Below are positions 43,788 through 54,483 of a stretch of 64,000 nucleotides of DNA, piece by piece (within the stretch, counting starts at the first letter, position 1; each line of letters starts with the position of its first letter). The position numbers and the translations under genes are program-made. Source of the DNA: Streptacidiphilus jeojiense (GTDB lineage: Bacteria > Actinomycetota > Actinomycetes > Streptomycetales > Streptomycetaceae); contig NZ_JOEH01000039.1 in the NCBI RefSeq assembly GCF_000719095.1, positions 1 to 64,000 on the forward strand, given 5' to 3'. The notes under the pieces were generated by a model, which saw only the letters and a program-made list of their open reading frames with translations, searched no databases and was not told the DNA's origin.

Positions 43788-45212
43788 CTACGGCGTCCCT
43801 CCGGCGAGGACCCGGTTGAGCAGCTCCGCCCCCTCGGCGAGCTGCTGGACGCCGCCCGCGCCGGCGAAGCTGACGCGCAGGTGCGGGCCCGGGGGTTCGG
43901 CCGGGAAGTAGGCGCGGCCGGGGGTGACCGAGACGCCGGCGCGGAAGGCCGCGGCGGTGATCGCGGTCTCGTCGGCGCCGTCGGGCAGCCGGAGCCACAG
44001 CTGGTAGCTGCCCAGCGGGGCCGGTCCGGCCAGATGCCGGTGCAGCGGTACGGCCAGGGCCTGCCTGCGGTCCCGCAGCGCGGTGGCGACCGTGCGCAGA
44101 TGGGTGCGCCAGGCGGGGGCCGCGACCAGTTCCAGGGCCGTCTCCTGGAGCGGGCGCGAGACGAAGAAGCTGTCCACCGCCTGGAGCGCGCGCAGCCGTT
44201 CCAGCGCCGGGCCACGGGCGCTCAGTCCAGCCACCCGCAGGCTCGGCGAGGTCACCTTGGTCAGCGAGCGGATGTGCACCACCACGCCGTCCGGGTCGTC
44301 GGTGGCCAGCGGCAGCGGCAACGGGGGCGCGTCGGCGTGGGCGAGCCTGCGGGCGAAGTCGTCCTCGACCACGAACGCCCCGGCGGCGCGGGCGATCCGC
44401 AGCACCTCGGTCCGGCGCTGGGGTGCCAGCACCGCCCCGGTCGGGTTCTGGAACAGCGGCTGGCAGACGAAGACCCGGGCGCCGGTGGCCGCGAAGGCGT
44501 CCGCGAGCAGGTCGGTGCGGACGCCGTCGCCGTCCAGCGGGACCGGCACCGGGCGCAGCCCGGCGGCCCGGGCGATGGCCAGGATGCCGTAGTAGGTGGG
44601 CGACTCCACCAGCACCGGGGAGCCGGGCGCGGCCAGGGCCCGCAGTGCGGTGCTGAGCGCGCTCTGCCCGCCGGACGCGACCAGGACGTCCGCCGCGCCC
44701 AGGGCCTGGGAGGGGCCGGAGATGTCGGCGGCGAACCAGGCCCGCAGCTCCGGCAGCCCCTCGACCGGCGGCCGGCCCCAGGCCCCGGGGCGCCGTCCGG
44801 CCCTGGCCAGGGCGGCGGCGAGGGCGCGCTCGGGCTGCAGCGAGGGGTGCAGGTAGCCGCCGCTGAGGTCGATCACCTCGGCGGGCGGGACGGTCAGCGT
44901 GGCCAGCACCCCGGTCGCGTCCACGGCGCGCTCGCCCCGGCCGGCGCTGAGTGCCACCTGCTGCCAGGACAGGTCCCCGCCGCGCCGGTCCGGGCCGTCG
45001 TGCGGGCGGACCCGGAAGACGCCCGCGCCGGGACGGGAGACCACCAGCCCCTCGGCGGCCAGCACCGCGACCGCGCGGGAGACGGTGCCCGGGCCGACCT
45101 GGTAGCGGGCCATCAGGGCGCGGCTGGACGGGAGCATCTGCCCGTCCGGGTAGCGCTGGAGCTCGCGGCGCAGCGAGTCCGCCAGATCGGCCACACTGCT
45201 ACTATCGTTCAT
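43788..45212 (-). CDS. MocR-type GntR/aminotransferase-like regulator
   Basis: 474 aa from ATG 45212. An N-terminal GntR winged helix (LADSLRRELQRYPDGQMLPS, MARYQVGPGTVSRAVAVLAA, about 5-70) is joined by a linker to a fold-type I PLP domain (about 110-470) with the PLP lysine in RSLTKVTSPSLRVAG and VASGGQSALSTALRAL. MocR proteins sense PLP or amino-acid adducts. Its start codon shares bases with that of the divergent EamA exporter, so it almost certainly regulates that gene. Longer frames running into the EamA gene are rejected. Confidence 0.88.
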   Translation of the reverse strand: MNDSSSVADLADSLRRELQRYPDGQMLPSSRALMARYQVGPGTVSRAVAVLAAEGLVVSRPGAGVFRVRPHDGPDRRGGDLSWQQVALSAGRGERAVDATGVLATLTVPPAEVIDLSGGYLHPSLQPERALAAALARAGRRPGAWGRPPVEGLPELRAWFAADISGPSQALGAADVLVASGGQSALSTALRALAAPGSPVLVESPTYYGILAIARAAGLRPVPVPLDGDGVRTDLLADAFAATGARVFVCQPLFQNPTGAVLAPQRRTEVLRIARAAGAFVVEDDFARRLAHADAPPLPLPLATDDPDGVVVHIRSLTKVTSPSLRVAGLSARGPALERLRALQAVDSFFVSRPLQETALELVAAPAWRTHLRTVATALRDRRQALAVPLHRHLAGPAPLGSYQLWLRLPDGADETAITAAAFRAGVSVTPGRAYFPAEPPGPHLRVSFAGAGGVQQLAEGAELLNRVLAGGTP

Positions 45213-45228
45213 GAGAGAACATGGTAGC
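45198..45228. promoter_or_regulatory. Overlapping divergent leaderless promoters within an imperfect palindrome
   Basis: GCTACTAT (45198-45205) and ATGGTAGC (45221-45228) form a 7/8 inverted repeat. The first arm holds TACTAT, six bases before ATG 45211 on the plus strand. The second, read on the minus strand, holds TACCAT, eight bases before ATG 45212. Each -10 box therefore lies in the coding region of the other gene, and both start codons share the central CATG. No Shine-Dalgarno is available to either gene from these starts. Confidence 0.5.
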
Positions 45229-46218
45229 GCTACGGTGAAGAGTCGGATATCCGGTAGCAGTTCCGCGGGTGGGTCGAGTAGCGGTTCCGGCGGCGGGGTG
45301 CTGCTCGCCGCCCTGGGGGTGCTGGCCTTCTCCTTCAGCTTCCCGGCCACCGACTGGGCGCTGGACGGCGGCCACGGCCTGGGCCCGTGGACGGTGACCG
45401 GGCTCCGCGGCGTTCTGGCGGGCCTGCTGGCGCTCGGCTGCCTGCGCGCCGGGCGGGTGCCGGTTCCCGAGCGCCGGCACTGGCGCGGGCTGGCGGCGGT
45501 GGCGCTGGGCTGTGTGGTCGGCTTCCCGCTGCTCACCACGTTCGCCCTGCAGACCGCCGGATCGGCCCACTCCGCCGTGGTCATCGGGGTGCTGCCGCTG
45601 GCCACCGCGGTGGTGTCGGCGGCGCGGAACCGGACCCGGCTGTCGCCCTGGTTCTGGGGTGCGGCGCTGGCCGGGGCCGCGGTCGTGGCGGCCTTCGCGC
45701 TGCAGCAGAACCACGGCCGTCCGACCGGCGCCGACCTGTGCCTGCTGGCGGCGCTGCTGGTGTGCGCGGTGGGCTACGCCGAGGGCGGCCGACTGGCCAG
45801 GTCCATGCCGGGCTGGCAGGTGATCGGCTGGGGCGTGGTGGCGGCGCTGCCGCTCACCGCGCTCGCCGCCGCGGTCGCGCTGGCGGTGGAACCGGTCGGA
45901 CTGAGCGTCCACTCGGTGGTCGGCCTCGGCTATCTGGCGGCGGTCTCCCAGTTCGGCGGCTTCGTGGTCTGGTACCGGGGGATGGCGGCGATCGGCGTGC
46001 CCCGGGCCAGCCAGCTGCAGCTGGCCCAGCCGCTGCTGACGCTGCTCTGGTCGGTGCTGCTGCTGGGCGAGCGGCTGCCGCTGTCCGCGCTGGTCGCGGC
46101 GGTACTGGTGCTGGGCTGCATCGCCACCACCCAGCGGGCCGGGGCGGCCGCCCGTCCGGTCGCTCCGGCAGTCTCGACAGGTGAACCCGCCGTTTCGAAT
46201 GGCGGTCGGCAGAGCTAG
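45211..46218 (+). CDS. EamA/DMT family exporter
   Basis: 335 aa if ATG 45211 is used; a GTG at 45235 or 45298 is an alternative that would shorten a Ser/Gly-rich leader. Ten hydrophobic helices in two EamA repeats (VLLAALGVLAFSFSFPATDW start; second repeat from about 190, AAVSQFGGFVVWYRGMAAIG and PLLTLLWSVLLLGERLPL). DMT transporters export amino acids or related metabolites across the cytoplasmic membrane. Divergent MocR regulators commonly control such exporters. A hairpin follows the stop. Confidence 0.86.
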   Translation: MREHGSATVKSRISGSSSAGGSSSGSGGGVLLAALGVLAFSFSFPATDWALDGGHGLGPWTVTGLRGVLAGLLALGCLRAGRVPVPERRHWRGLAAVALGCVVGFPLLTTFALQTAGSAHSAVVIGVLPLATAVVSAARNRTRLSPWFWGAALAGAAVVAAFALQQNHGRPTGADLCLLAALLVCAVGYAEGGRLARSMPGWQVIGWGVVAALPLTALAAAVALAVEPVGLSVHSVVGLGYLAAVSQFGGFVVWYRGMAAIGVPRASQLQLAQPLLTLLWSVLLLGERLPLSALVAAVLVLGCIATTQRAGAAARPVAPAVSTGEPAVSNGGRQS

Positions 46219-46238
46219 GGTCGCTGACGCCGCAGCAG

Positions 46239-46271
46239 GGACCGGGTCGGTCTGCGCCTCCGACCCGGTCC
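46239..46271 (+). terminator. Hairpin terminator after EamA gene
   Basis: A 12-bp perfect stem GGACCGGGTCGG/CCGACCCGGTCC (46239-46250 and 46260-46271) with a nine-base loop. Confidence 0.65.
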
Positions 46272-46368
46272 GCACGCGCGGAACTCGCTGCCCCGCCCGG
46301 CCATGCGGAATCATGGGGAGCGCAACCCGCGCCGCACCCGCCCCCTGAACCCGAGGACGTATCCCGCC

Positions 46369-47460
46369 ATGCGCACCGCCGCCGTGATCGGCACCGGACT
46401 GATCGGTACCTCCGCCGCGCTCGCGCTGAGCGCCCGCGGGATAACGGTGCACCTGCGGGACGCCGACCCCGACGCCGCCCGAACCGCGGCCTCGCTGGGG
46501 GCCGGAACGGTGGAGGAGCCGGAGGGTCCGGTGGACCTGGCGATCATCGCGGTGCCGCCGGCGATGATCGCCACGGTGCTGGCCGACTGCCAGCGGCAGA
46601 ACCTGGCCCGCTGGTACACCGACGTCGCCAGCGTCAAGGCGGGTCCGCGCCGCGACATCGCCGCGCTGGGCTGCGACACCGTCCACTACATCGGCAGCCA
46701 TCCGATGGCCGGGGCCGAGCGGACCGGGCCGCTGGCCGCGCGGGCCGATCTGTTCGAGGGCCGGACCTGGGTGCTCACCCCGACGCCGGAGACCGACACC
46801 GACACCCTGAACGCGGCGCTGGAGCTGGTGGCGCTGTGCGGGGCGGTCCCGGTGGTGATGGACGCCGCCGCGCACGACCGCGCCGTCGCGCTGGTCTCGC
46901 ACACCCCGCAGCTGCTGGCCAGCCTGGTGGCGGCGCGGCTGGAGCACGCCGAGGAGAACGCGGTCCGGCTGGCCGGGCCCGGGATCAGGGACACCACCCG
47001 GATCGCCGGCTCCAATCCGCTGATGTGGGTGGAGATCCTCAGCGCCAACGCCGGGATGGTCGCCGACATCCTGGAGGAGCTGGCCGCCGACCTCGACGGG
47101 ACCGTCGCCGGGCTGCGCGCGCTGCAGGCCGCGGACGAGGCCAAGCGCGAGCAGGGCGCGACCGCCGTGGAGGACGTGCTGCGCCGGGGCAATGCCGGGC
47201 GGGCCCGGATCCCGGGCAAGCACGGCGCGCCGCCCACCCGCTACGAGACGGTCGTGGTCGCCATCGGCGACCAGCCGGGCGAGCTGGCGCGGCTGTTCGC
47301 CGAGGCCGGGCGGGTCGGGGTGAACATCGAGGACGTGCTGATCGAGCACTCCACCGGGCAGCAGGTCGGACTGGTGCAGCTGATGGTCGCGCCCTCCGCG
47401 GCCGGTGTGCTGACGGCGGCGCTGCAGGAGCGGGGCTGGCGGGTGCGTTCGGACCGGTAA
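46369..47460 (+). CDS. tyrA: Prephenate dehydrogenase with C-terminal ACT domain
   Basis: 363 aa from ATG 46369, with GAGGA at 46353; the frame to 46303 is rejected because the Rossmann fold begins at once (MRTAAVIGTGLIGTSAALAL). It contains the prephenate motif IGSHPMAGAERTGP, HDRAVALVSHTPQLLASLVA and GPGIRDTTRIAGSNPLMWVE. A C-terminal ACT domain (about 285-360, VVAIGDQPGELARLFAEAGR) suggests feedback inhibition by tyrosine. It makes 4-hydroxyphenylpyruvate in tyrosine synthesis. cmk follows at 49 bases and der next, a conserved actinobacterial run. Confidence 0.92.
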   Translation: MRTAAVIGTGLIGTSAALALSARGITVHLRDADPDAARTAASLGAGTVEEPEGPVDLAIIAVPPAMIATVLADCQRQNLARWYTDVASVKAGPRRDIAALGCDTVHYIGSHPMAGAERTGPLAARADLFEGRTWVLTPTPETDTDTLNAALELVALCGAVPVVMDAAAHDRAVALVSHTPQLLASLVAARLEHAEENAVRLAGPGIRDTTRIAGSNPLMWVEILSANAGMVADILEELAADLDGTVAGLRALQAADEAKREQGATAVEDVLRRGNAGRARIPGKHGAPPTRYETVVVAIGDQPGELARLFAEAGRVGVNIEDVLIEHSTGQQVGLVQLMVAPSAAGVLTAALQERGWRVRSDR

Positions 47461-47509
47461 CCTTGGGGGAGACCCCTGATTGCGTCGAGAAGAATGAGGA
47501 TCCTTCACC

Positions 47510-48232
47510 GTGGCCCACCACACTGCACCGAGCGGCGACCGTTCGGATGCCCCGGTGATCGTCGTCCTCGACGGCCCGGCCGGCACCGGCAAGTCCACCG
47601 TCTCCCGTGAGATCGCCACCAGGCTGGGCCTCAGCTTCCTCGACACCGGCGCGATGTACCGGGCGATGACCTACTGGCTGCTGCAGAACGGCGTGGACGT
47701 CGACGACGCCGAGGCGGTGGCCAACGCCTCGGCCAAGCCGGTCATCCTCTCCGGCACCGACGCCGACGGCCCGACCATCACCGTCGACGGCGTGGACGTC
47801 TCCGGGCCGATCCGCGGCCCGGAGGTCACCGCGGCCGTCTCGGCCGTCTCGGCCGTCCCGGAGGTCCGCACCCGGCTGGTCGACCTGCAGCGCGGATCGG
47901 CGGCCGCCGCTCCGCGCGGGATCGTCGCCGAGGGACGCGACATGGGCACCGTGGTCTTCCCCGAGGCCGACCTCAAGGTCTTCCTCACCGCCTCCGCCAC
48001 CACCCGCGCCACCCGCAGGGCGGCGCAGCTGGGGGTGGCCGACCCGGCCGGTGTGGCGGCGATCCTCGCGGACATCGAGCGCCGCGACGCCGCCGACTCC
48101 GGGCGGGCCACCTCGCCGCTGGCCAAGGCCGACGACGCGATCGAGGTGGACACCAGCGAGATGGACCCGGAAGAGGTCATCGGCCACATCCTGGGCCTGG
48201 TGCGGCAGCGCGCCCGAACCGTCCGGGCCTAG
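47510..48232 (+). CDS. cmk: Cytidylate kinase
   Basis: 240 aa from GTG 47510. P-loop [20 protein letters not shown], the CMP-binding insert, the [14 protein letters not shown] motif and [20 protein letters not shown] identify bacterial CMP/dCMP kinase. AGGATCC lies upstream at 47497. Phosphorylates CMP and dCMP with ATP. It forms an operon with tyrA and der. Confidence 0.94.
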   Translation: MAHHTAPSGDRSDAPVIVVLDGPAGTGKSTVSREIATRLGLSFLDTGAMYRAMTYWLLQNGVDVDDAEAVANASAKPVILSGTDADGPTITVDGVDVSGPIRGPEVTAAVSAVSAVPEVRTRLVDLQRGSAAAAPRGIVAEGRDMGTVVFPEADLKVFLTASATTRATRRAAQLGVADPAGVAAILADIERRDAADSGRATSPLAKADDAIEVDTSEMDPEEVIGHILGLVRQRARTVRA

Positions 48233-48351
48233 CCCCGTACCGAGCCCGGCCGTTGCCGGGCCCGCTGCGACCGGCCCGGCCGGTCCACGCAGCACCCCGA
48301 AGCTTTGCGCGCCCTCCCGGGCGTCTGACGAACGAGAGTTGGCACCGCACC

Positions 48352-49839
48352 ATGAGTAACGAGAACGTCGGCAGCAACGCCGGCACCAGTGGGCTCGACG
48401 GCTCCGCCGGCAACGTCGACGGTATCGACCCGGCGGACTACGCCGAGTTCATGGCCCTCGCCGCGGAGGAGGGCTTCGACGCGGAGGAGATCGGCGACCT
48501 GTCGGAGGCCGGCCCGATGCCGGTGCTGGCCGTCGTCGGCCGCCCCAACGTCGGCAAGTCCACCCTGGTCAACCGCATCATCGGCCGTCGCGAGGCGGTC
48601 GTCGAGGACAAGCCGGGCGTCACCCGGGACCGGGTCCAGTACGAGGCGACCTGGAACGGCCGCCGCTTCCGGCTGGTCGACACCGGCGGCTGGGAGATCG
48701 ACGTCTTCGGCCTGGACGCCATGGTCGCCGCGCAGGCCGAGCTGGGCATCCAGACCTCCGACGCGGTGCTGTTCGTGGTGGACGCCACCGTCGGCGCGAC
48801 CGACACCGACGAGGCCCTGGTCAAGCTGATCCGCAAGTCCGGCAAGCCGGTGGTGCTGTGCGCCAACAAGGTGGACGGACTGTCCGGCGAGGCCGACGCG
48901 GCGATGCTCTGGTCGCTGGGCCTCGGCGAGCCGTACCCGGTCTCGGCGCTGCACGGCCGCGGCTCCGGCGATCTGCTGGACGCCATCCTGGACAAGCTGC
49001 CGCCCGCCCCGGAGCAGACCTTCGGCGGCGAGCCGCTCGGCGGCCCGCGCCGGGTCGCGCTGATCGGCCGGCCGAACGTGGGCAAGTCCAGCCTGCTGAA
49101 CAAGGTCGCCAAGGAGGACCGGGTCGTCGTCAACGAGCTGGCCGGCACCACCCGCGACCCGGTCGACGAGCTGATCGAGCTCGGCGGCAAGACCTGGAAG
49201 TTCATCGACACCGCCGGCATCCGCCGCCGCGTGCACCAGACCGCGGGCGCCGACTTCTACGCCTCGCTGCGCACCTCGGCCGCGCTGGAGAAGGCCGAGG
49301 TCGCGGTGGTCCTGATCGACGCCAGCGAGACCCTGGCCGAGCAGGACACCCGGATCATCTCGATGGCGGTGGAGTCCGGCCGCGCCGTCGTCGTCGCCTA
49401 CAACAAGTGGGACCAGCTCGACGAGGAGCGCCGCTACTACCTGGAGCGGGAGATCGAGCAGGACCTGGTCCAGGTCCAGTGGGCGCCCCGGGTGAACGTC
49501 TCCGCGCTGACCGGCCGGCACATGGAGAAGCTGGTCCCGGCGATCGAGACGGCGCTGGAGGGCTGGGAGACCCGCATCCCCACCGCCCGGCTGAACGCCT
49601 TCCTCGGCGAGCTGGTCGCCGCCCATCCGCACCCGGTGCGGGGCGGCAAGCAGCCGCGGATCCTGTTCGGCACCCAGGCCGGCGCCAAGCCGCCGCGCTT
49701 CGTGCTCTTCGCCTCGGGCTTCATCGAGGCCGGCTACCGGCGCTTCGTCGAGCGCCGGCTGCGTGAGGAGTTCGGCTTCGTCGGCACGCCGATCTCCATC
49801 AGCGTGCGGGTGCGGGAGAAGCGCGGCCGCAAGAAGTAG
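48352..49839 (+). CDS. der: Ribosome-assembly GTPase Der (EngA)
   Basis: 495 aa from ATG 48352. A ~50-residue acidic N-terminal extension precedes tandem GTPase domains: G1 [37 protein letters not shown] in the first; [31 protein letters not shown] and YNKWDQLDE in the second. The C-terminal KH-like domain ends in basic REKRGRKK. Essential for 50S subunit maturation in the cytoplasm. The N-terminal extension is usual in actinobacteria. Ends the tyrA-cmk-der run, with a strong hairpin after it. Confidence 0.95.
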   Translation: MSNENVGSNAGTSGLDGSAGNVDGIDPADYAEFMALAAEEGFDAEEIGDLSEAGPMPVLAVVGRPNVGKSTLVNRIIGRREAVVEDKPGVTRDRVQYEATWNGRRFRLVDTGGWEIDVFGLDAMVAAQAELGIQTSDAVLFVVDATVGATDTDEALVKLIRKSGKPVVLCANKVDGLSGEADAAMLWSLGLGEPYPVSALHGRGSGDLLDAILDKLPPAPEQTFGGEPLGGPRRVALIGRPNVGKSSLLNKVAKEDRVVVNELAGTTRDPVDELIELGGKTWKFIDTAGIRRRVHQTAGADFYASLRTSAALEKAEVAVVLIDASETLAEQDTRIISMAVESGRAVVVAYNKWDQLDEERRYYLEREIEQDLVQVQWAPRVNVSALTGRHMEKLVPAIETALEGWETRIPTARLNAFLGELVAAHPHPVRGGKQPRILFGTQAGAKPPRFVLFASGFIEAGYRRFVERRLREEFGFVGTPISISVRVREKRGRKK

Positions 49840-49878
49840 AAGGAGCAGGCGCCGCGGTCACGGCAGGACGGCGGTCAC

Positions 49879-49915
49879 AGCAGGGCCCCGGGCGGCAGTC
49901 GCCCGGGGCCCTGCT
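49879..49915. terminator. Hairpin terminator after der
   Basis: A perfect 16-bp stem AGCAGGGCCCCGGGCG/CGCCCGGGGCCCTGCT with a five-base loop lies between convergent der and the gene ending at 50008. No T run. Confidence 0.75.
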
Positions 49916-50007
49916 GCATGCCGCCGGGGCGCCAGCGCGGTGCGCGGCGGTCGATTCCGCGGGGCGCGGGCCGCGCGGGCCGGGGGCGGGCCGTGGGCCG
50001 TACGGCG

Positions 50008-50310
50008 TCAGCCGCGGCCCGGCGGCAGCGAGAGGTAGCTGCGGTGGCGGCCCATCCCGCCCTGCGCGGCGTACTCGCTGCTGCCCGCGTAGTAGTGGCC
50101 GAAGCCGGTGAAGCGCAGCTCCTCCTCTCCCGAGCGGTCCCCCGGCAGGGCCCGGAAGAGCCGGCGGAACTCCGAGTACAGCGCGTCGTAGATGGGCGTG
50201 CTGGAGGCGGGCTCGGCCTCGTGCGAACGCGGGGAGGGCATCAGCGGGGCGCTCGTCGGCACATGGCCGGTGGCCCAGCGGGGCGGGGGGAAGGAGCGAG
50301 AAGTCTGCAC
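50008..50310 (-). CDS. Conserved hypothetical protein
   Basis: Up to 100 aa from GTG 50310. The N-terminal ~35 residues are Pro/Ser-rich and start choice is uncertain, since no ribosome binding site stands out. The C-terminal half (STPIYDALYSEFRRLFRALP, GDRSGEEELRFTGFGHYYAG) is a compact conserved-looking helical segment that I recall from Streptomyces genomes near der. No domain name or function can be given. No signal peptide. Confidence 0.65.
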   Translation of the reverse strand: MQTSRSFPPPRWATGHVPTSAPLMPSPRSHEAEPASSTPIYDALYSEFRRLFRALPGDRSGEEELRFTGFGHYYAGSSEYAAQGGMGRHRSYLSLPPGRG

Positions 50311-50479
50311 GTCATGGCCAACGACCGGGCGCCCCGCGGGATGCGGGGCGGCGGCCGACAGGTGGAGAGTGGTCCGTCCCCGGAGCGCGTGGGGCAGGAC
50401 GCGCGCCGGAGGGATGCCGGAGGTCGGCGGAGGGCTGCTGGAGGGCTGCCGACGTGTTGCCGGCGTGCTGCCGGAGGGG

Positions 50480-51442
50480 TCAGGTCCCGGCCAGCGGCAG
50501 TACGGCGCCGATCAGCAGCCCGCGCCGGGCGGCGTCGTCCATCGCCTGCCGCAGCAGGTCCTCCCGGGGCTGGCGGCCAACGCTCCCGGCCGGGGCCGCG
50601 TACATCAGCACCTCGCCCTGCCGGGTGGCGGCGGACCGCCAGGCCTCGGTGACCTGGAGCGGGACGTGCGCCTGCCACCAGGCGATGGTGCCGCCGCCCT
50701 GGGGCGCCGGCTGCAGGATCGCGTGCAGCTGGCCCATCGCCATCAGCACCGACCAGCCCGGCAGCTGCTGCGGCGGCTGCTCGACATCGGCGACCTGCCC
50801 GAAGCCGTGGTCCAGCAGCATCTCGGCGAAGTGGTCCACGCCCGACTCGTCGCCGGGACGGCCGACCGGTCCGGTGGGCTCCACCACCAGCGCGGCCCGG
50901 GGAACTCCGGCGTACGGGCCCTCCTGGCTGAGCACCAGGCCGCAGGTGACGCCGAGGACGGCGGCGTCCTGCTGCCGCGGGGAGGGGACGGCGGCGGGGG
51001 CCTGCGGCTGCGCCGGTGCCTGCGGCTGGGCCTGCTGGGCCTGCTGGGCCGCGGACGGGAAGCCGCCCTGGGGGCCGGTGTGCGGCTGGGTCTGGAACTC
51101 CGGCTGGAACTCGGCCGGGTACGGGTAGGGGGACTGCTCGGGGCTGCCGGGGGCCGCGCCGCCAGCGGTCTGGCCGATGCTGCGCACCGCGCCGAGCAAC
51201 TGCTCCTCGGCGACCGGCACCACCTGGGAGGGGATGCAGCGGGAATGGGCGAAGGCGAGGACTGCCGTCTCCTCGCCGACGAAGAGCACGGTCGCCGTCG
51301 GCTCCACAGTGACATCGCCCGGTGCCCGGCATGAGGTGCAGTCGTATCGGTCCGGGGCGGTGACTCCGGTGAGCAGGCGGTCCGCCTCGTCGTCGCCGAT
51401 CTCGGCACGGACCTCGTCGCTGACGTCGATCAAACGCGGCAC
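50480..51442 (-). CDS. Hypothetical protein with CxxC motif and Gln/Pro-rich linker
   Basis: 320 aa. GTG 51442 is chosen: AAGGAG lies five bases upstream and abuts an earlier in-frame GTG. Residues 1-85 hold a YDCTSC motif and an alpha/beta core (TATVLFVGEETAVLAFAHSR) that may bind a metal ion. A Gln/Ala/Pro-rich linker (about 100-165) follows, then a C-terminal domain (about 168-320, LGVTCGLVLSQEGPYAGVP, LLDHGFGQVADVEQPPQQLP). I do not recognise the family. No membrane or export signal. Confidence 0.7.
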   Translation of the reverse strand: MPRLIDVSDEVRAEIGDDEADRLLTGVTAPDRYDCTSCRAPGDVTVEPTATVLFVGEETAVLAFAHSRCIPSQVVPVAEEQLLGAVRSIGQTAGGAAPGSPEQSPYPYPAEFQPEFQTQPHTGPQGGFPSAAQQAQQAQPQAPAQPQAPAAVPSPRQQDAAVLGVTCGLVLSQEGPYAGVPRAALVVEPTGPVGRPGDESGVDHFAEMLLDHGFGQVADVEQPPQQLPGWSVLMAMGQLHAILQPAPQGGGTIAWWQAHVPLQVTEAWRSAATRQGEVLMYAAPAGSVGRQPREDLLRQAMDDAARRGLLIGAVLPLAGT

Positions 51443-52620
<1,178 letters not shown>

Positions 52621-52638
52621 CGTCAGCCTCTGCTCCAA

Positions 52639-52678
52639 CCGAAGGCACGGCACCCCTCACGGGGTGCCGTGCCTTCGG
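52639..52678 (+). terminator. Hairpin terminator after the rpfA-like gene
   Basis: A perfect 18-bp stem CCGAAGGCACGGCACCCC (52639-52656) with its complement (52661-52678), TCAC loop. Confidence 0.8.
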
Positions 52679-52799
52679 CGTTGCCGGTGCTGGTGCGCGT
52701 GCTGGCTGCGCGGCTGTTGCGGCCGACCGGGTGAGGCTTCGGCGTGCCGATCTGGTGGCTCATCAGATCGTGTGCTGATCGGACGTAGCGTCGTCGGCC

Positions 52800-53795
52800 G
52801 TGGGCATACGCAGACAGGCACTGACCGTCGTCACCGCGACGCTGCTGCTCTGGGCGGTGCCCAGTGCGGACGGCAGCGGCGCGGCGATCGGGCCTGCGCC
52901 CGCCCGGGTGACCACGGCCGTCTGGGACTCGCTCGCCGCCTGCGAGAGCAGCGGGAACTGGCACATCAACACCGGCAACGGCTACTACGGCGGAGTCCAG
53001 ATCTCGCTGGAGACCTGGCGCGAGTCTGGCGGCAGGGTCTATGCGACCCGGCCGGACCAGGCGACCAAGCAGCAGCAGATCGCGGTGGCCGAGAGGATCC
53101 TCCGCGAGCAGGGCTGGCAGGCCTGGCCCTCCTGCGCACGGCAACTGGGCCTGCTGAGGCCGACGCCAACGCCGAGCCCCAAGCCGAAGCCGAGCCCGAA
53201 GCCGAGTCCCAAGCCGACGCCGACGCTGAAGCCGAGTCCCAAACCGAGTCCGAAGCCGACGCTGAAGCCCAGTCCCAAGCCGAGCGTGAAGCCGACGCCG
53301 ACGCCGAGCTTGAAACCGACGCCCAAGCCGAGCCTGAAGCCCGTGCCGAAGCCGACGCTCAGTCCCAAGCCGACACCGAAGCCGAGCTCTAAGCCGAGTC
53401 AGAAGCCCACGCCGACACTGAAGCCGAGTGCCAAGCCGAGCGTGAAGCCGACGCCGACGCCGAGCTTGAAACCGACGCCCAAGCCGAGCTTGAAGCCCAT
53501 GCCGACGCCGACGCCGCCGCTTGCGCCGACGCCGAGCCCCAAGCCGACGCCGAGCCCGACGCCGAGTCCCCAACCAACGCCGACGTCGGGAGCGACGCTC
53601 CCGGGGCCGACGCCCACGCCTGTGCCCGGGCCGGTGCCCGCGCGTTACACCGTTCGTCCGGGTGACACCCTGTCAGCCATCGCCGTCCGCTACGGCCTCG
53701 CAGGCGGCTGGCGCGCGCTGTACCGGCTCAACCGGGCCGCCATCGGCCCGGACCCGGACCGGCTGGATGCGGGGACGGTGCTGCGGTTGCGCTGA
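52800..53795 (+). CDS. Resuscitation-promoting-factor-like protein: Rpf domain, long Pro/Lys linker, LysM
   Basis: 331 aa from GTG 52800. There is no Shine-Dalgarno, but TAGCGT (52786-52791) eight bases ahead suggests leaderless transcription. Signal peptide (1-about 28), complete Rpf domain (about 38-118) with Glu49 in [20 protein letters not shown] and both disulfide cysteines (Cys48 and the one in AWPSCARQ). A ~160-residue spacer of [13 protein letters not shown] repeats follows, then a C-terminal LysM ([17 protein letters not shown], to the end). A secreted peptidoglycan-cleaving enzyme held on the wall by LysM. The linker is unusually long and regular. Its 3' end overlaps the convergent livF gene by 68 bases. 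Confidence 0.88.
   Translation: MGIRRQALTVVTATLLLWAVPSADGSGAAIGPAPARVTTAVWDSLAACESSGNWHINTGNGYYGGVQISLETWRESGGRVYATRPDQATKQQQIAVAERILREQGWQAWPSCARQLGLLRPTPTPSPKPKPSPKPSPKPTPTLKPSPKPSPKPTLKPSPKPSVKPTPTPSLKPTPKPSLKPVPKPTLSPKPTPKPSSKPSQKPTPTLKPSAKPSVKPTPTPSLKPTPKPSLKPMPTPTPPLAPTPSPKPTPSPTPSPQPTPTSGATLPGPTPTPVPGPVPARYTVRPGDTLSAIAVRYGLAGGWRALYRLNRAAIGPDPDRLDAGTVLRLR
53157..53640 (+). repeat. Tandem coding repeats of the KPTP/KPSP linker
   Basis: Irregular repeats of 12-15 bases (AAGCCGACGCCGAGC and AAGCCGAGTCCC types) encode the P-rich linker. Larger units are duplicated: the block encoding [11 protein letters not shown] and its flanks occurs twice, about 53290 and 53450. Such arrays expand and contract readily. 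Confidence 0.8.
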
Positions 53796-54483
53796 TCGCG
53801 GCCAGGCCGGGTTCGCCCGGCTCGCCCGAGAAGATCACCGAGCCCCGGTGCAGCACATGCACCAGGTCGACCGCGGCGGTGGCCTCCGACGGCAGCGACT
53901 GCTCGGCGAGGACGACGGTGCGCCCCGCCGCGACCTGGGCGGCGAGCGCGGTGTGCAACCGCTCCAGGACGGCCGGAGCGAGTCCCCGACCGGGTTCGTC
54001 CAGCATCAGCAGCCGGCTCGGGCGGGCAAGGGCCACCCCCAGTGCGAGCATCTGCTGCTCCCCGCCCGAGAGGGTGCCGGCGCTGCGGGGGAGCAGCCGA
54101 CCCAGCTCGGGGAAGAGGTCGAGGACAGCGGCGCGCTCGCGGGGCGTCGACCGGGAGAGGTGGTCGGCGACGGTCAGCGAGGGGAAGACCGCTCCCTCGG
54201 CGGGGACCAGGGTCATGCCGCGGCGGGCCCGGGCGTAGGCGCCCAGCGCCGTGATGTCGCGGGCGGCGCCGGACCGGGCGGGCGCGCCGCCGTACCAGTG
54301 CACCCGCCCGGCCGAGAGCGGCACGGCGCCCGCCAGGGCGTCCAGGGCGGTGCTCCGTCCGGCGCCGTTGCGGCCGAGCAGGACCGTGAGCCGGCCGGCC
54401 GGGACCGGCAGGTCCACTCCGTGCAGCGCCTCCAGCGGGCCGTGGCGGACCCGGGCACCGAGAAGGGCGATCTCAAGCGTCAT
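53728..54483 (-). CDS. livF: Branched-chain amino acid ABC transporter ATPase (LivF-like) with Arg in Walker A
   Basis: 251 aa from ATG 54483 (11-base overlap with livG). The P-loop reads GRNGAGRST: the invariant Lys (position 43) is Arg. The ABC signature [15 protein letters not shown] (138 on) and Walker [14 protein letters not shown] (Asp162, Glu163) are canonical, and VVLAEQ replaces the H-loop His by Gln, as usual in LivF. It should pair with LivG on the LivH-LivM permease. The Arg substitution is expected to weaken or abolish ATP hydrolysis at this site. The C-terminal tail overlaps the convergent Rpf gene and is Pro/Ala-rich. Confidence 0.87.
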   Translation of the reverse strand: MTLEIALLGARVRHGPLEALHGVDLPVPAGRLTVLLGRNGAGRSTALDALAGAVPLSAGRVHWYGGAPARSGAARDITALGAYARARRGMTLVPAEGAVFPSLTVADHLSRSTPRERAAVLDLFPELGRLLPRSAGTLSGGEQQMLALGVALARPSRLLMLDEPGRGLAPAVLERLHTALAAQVAAGRTVVLAEQSLPSEATAAVDLVHVLHRGSVIFSGEPGEPGLAAISATAAPSPHPAGPGPGRWRPG

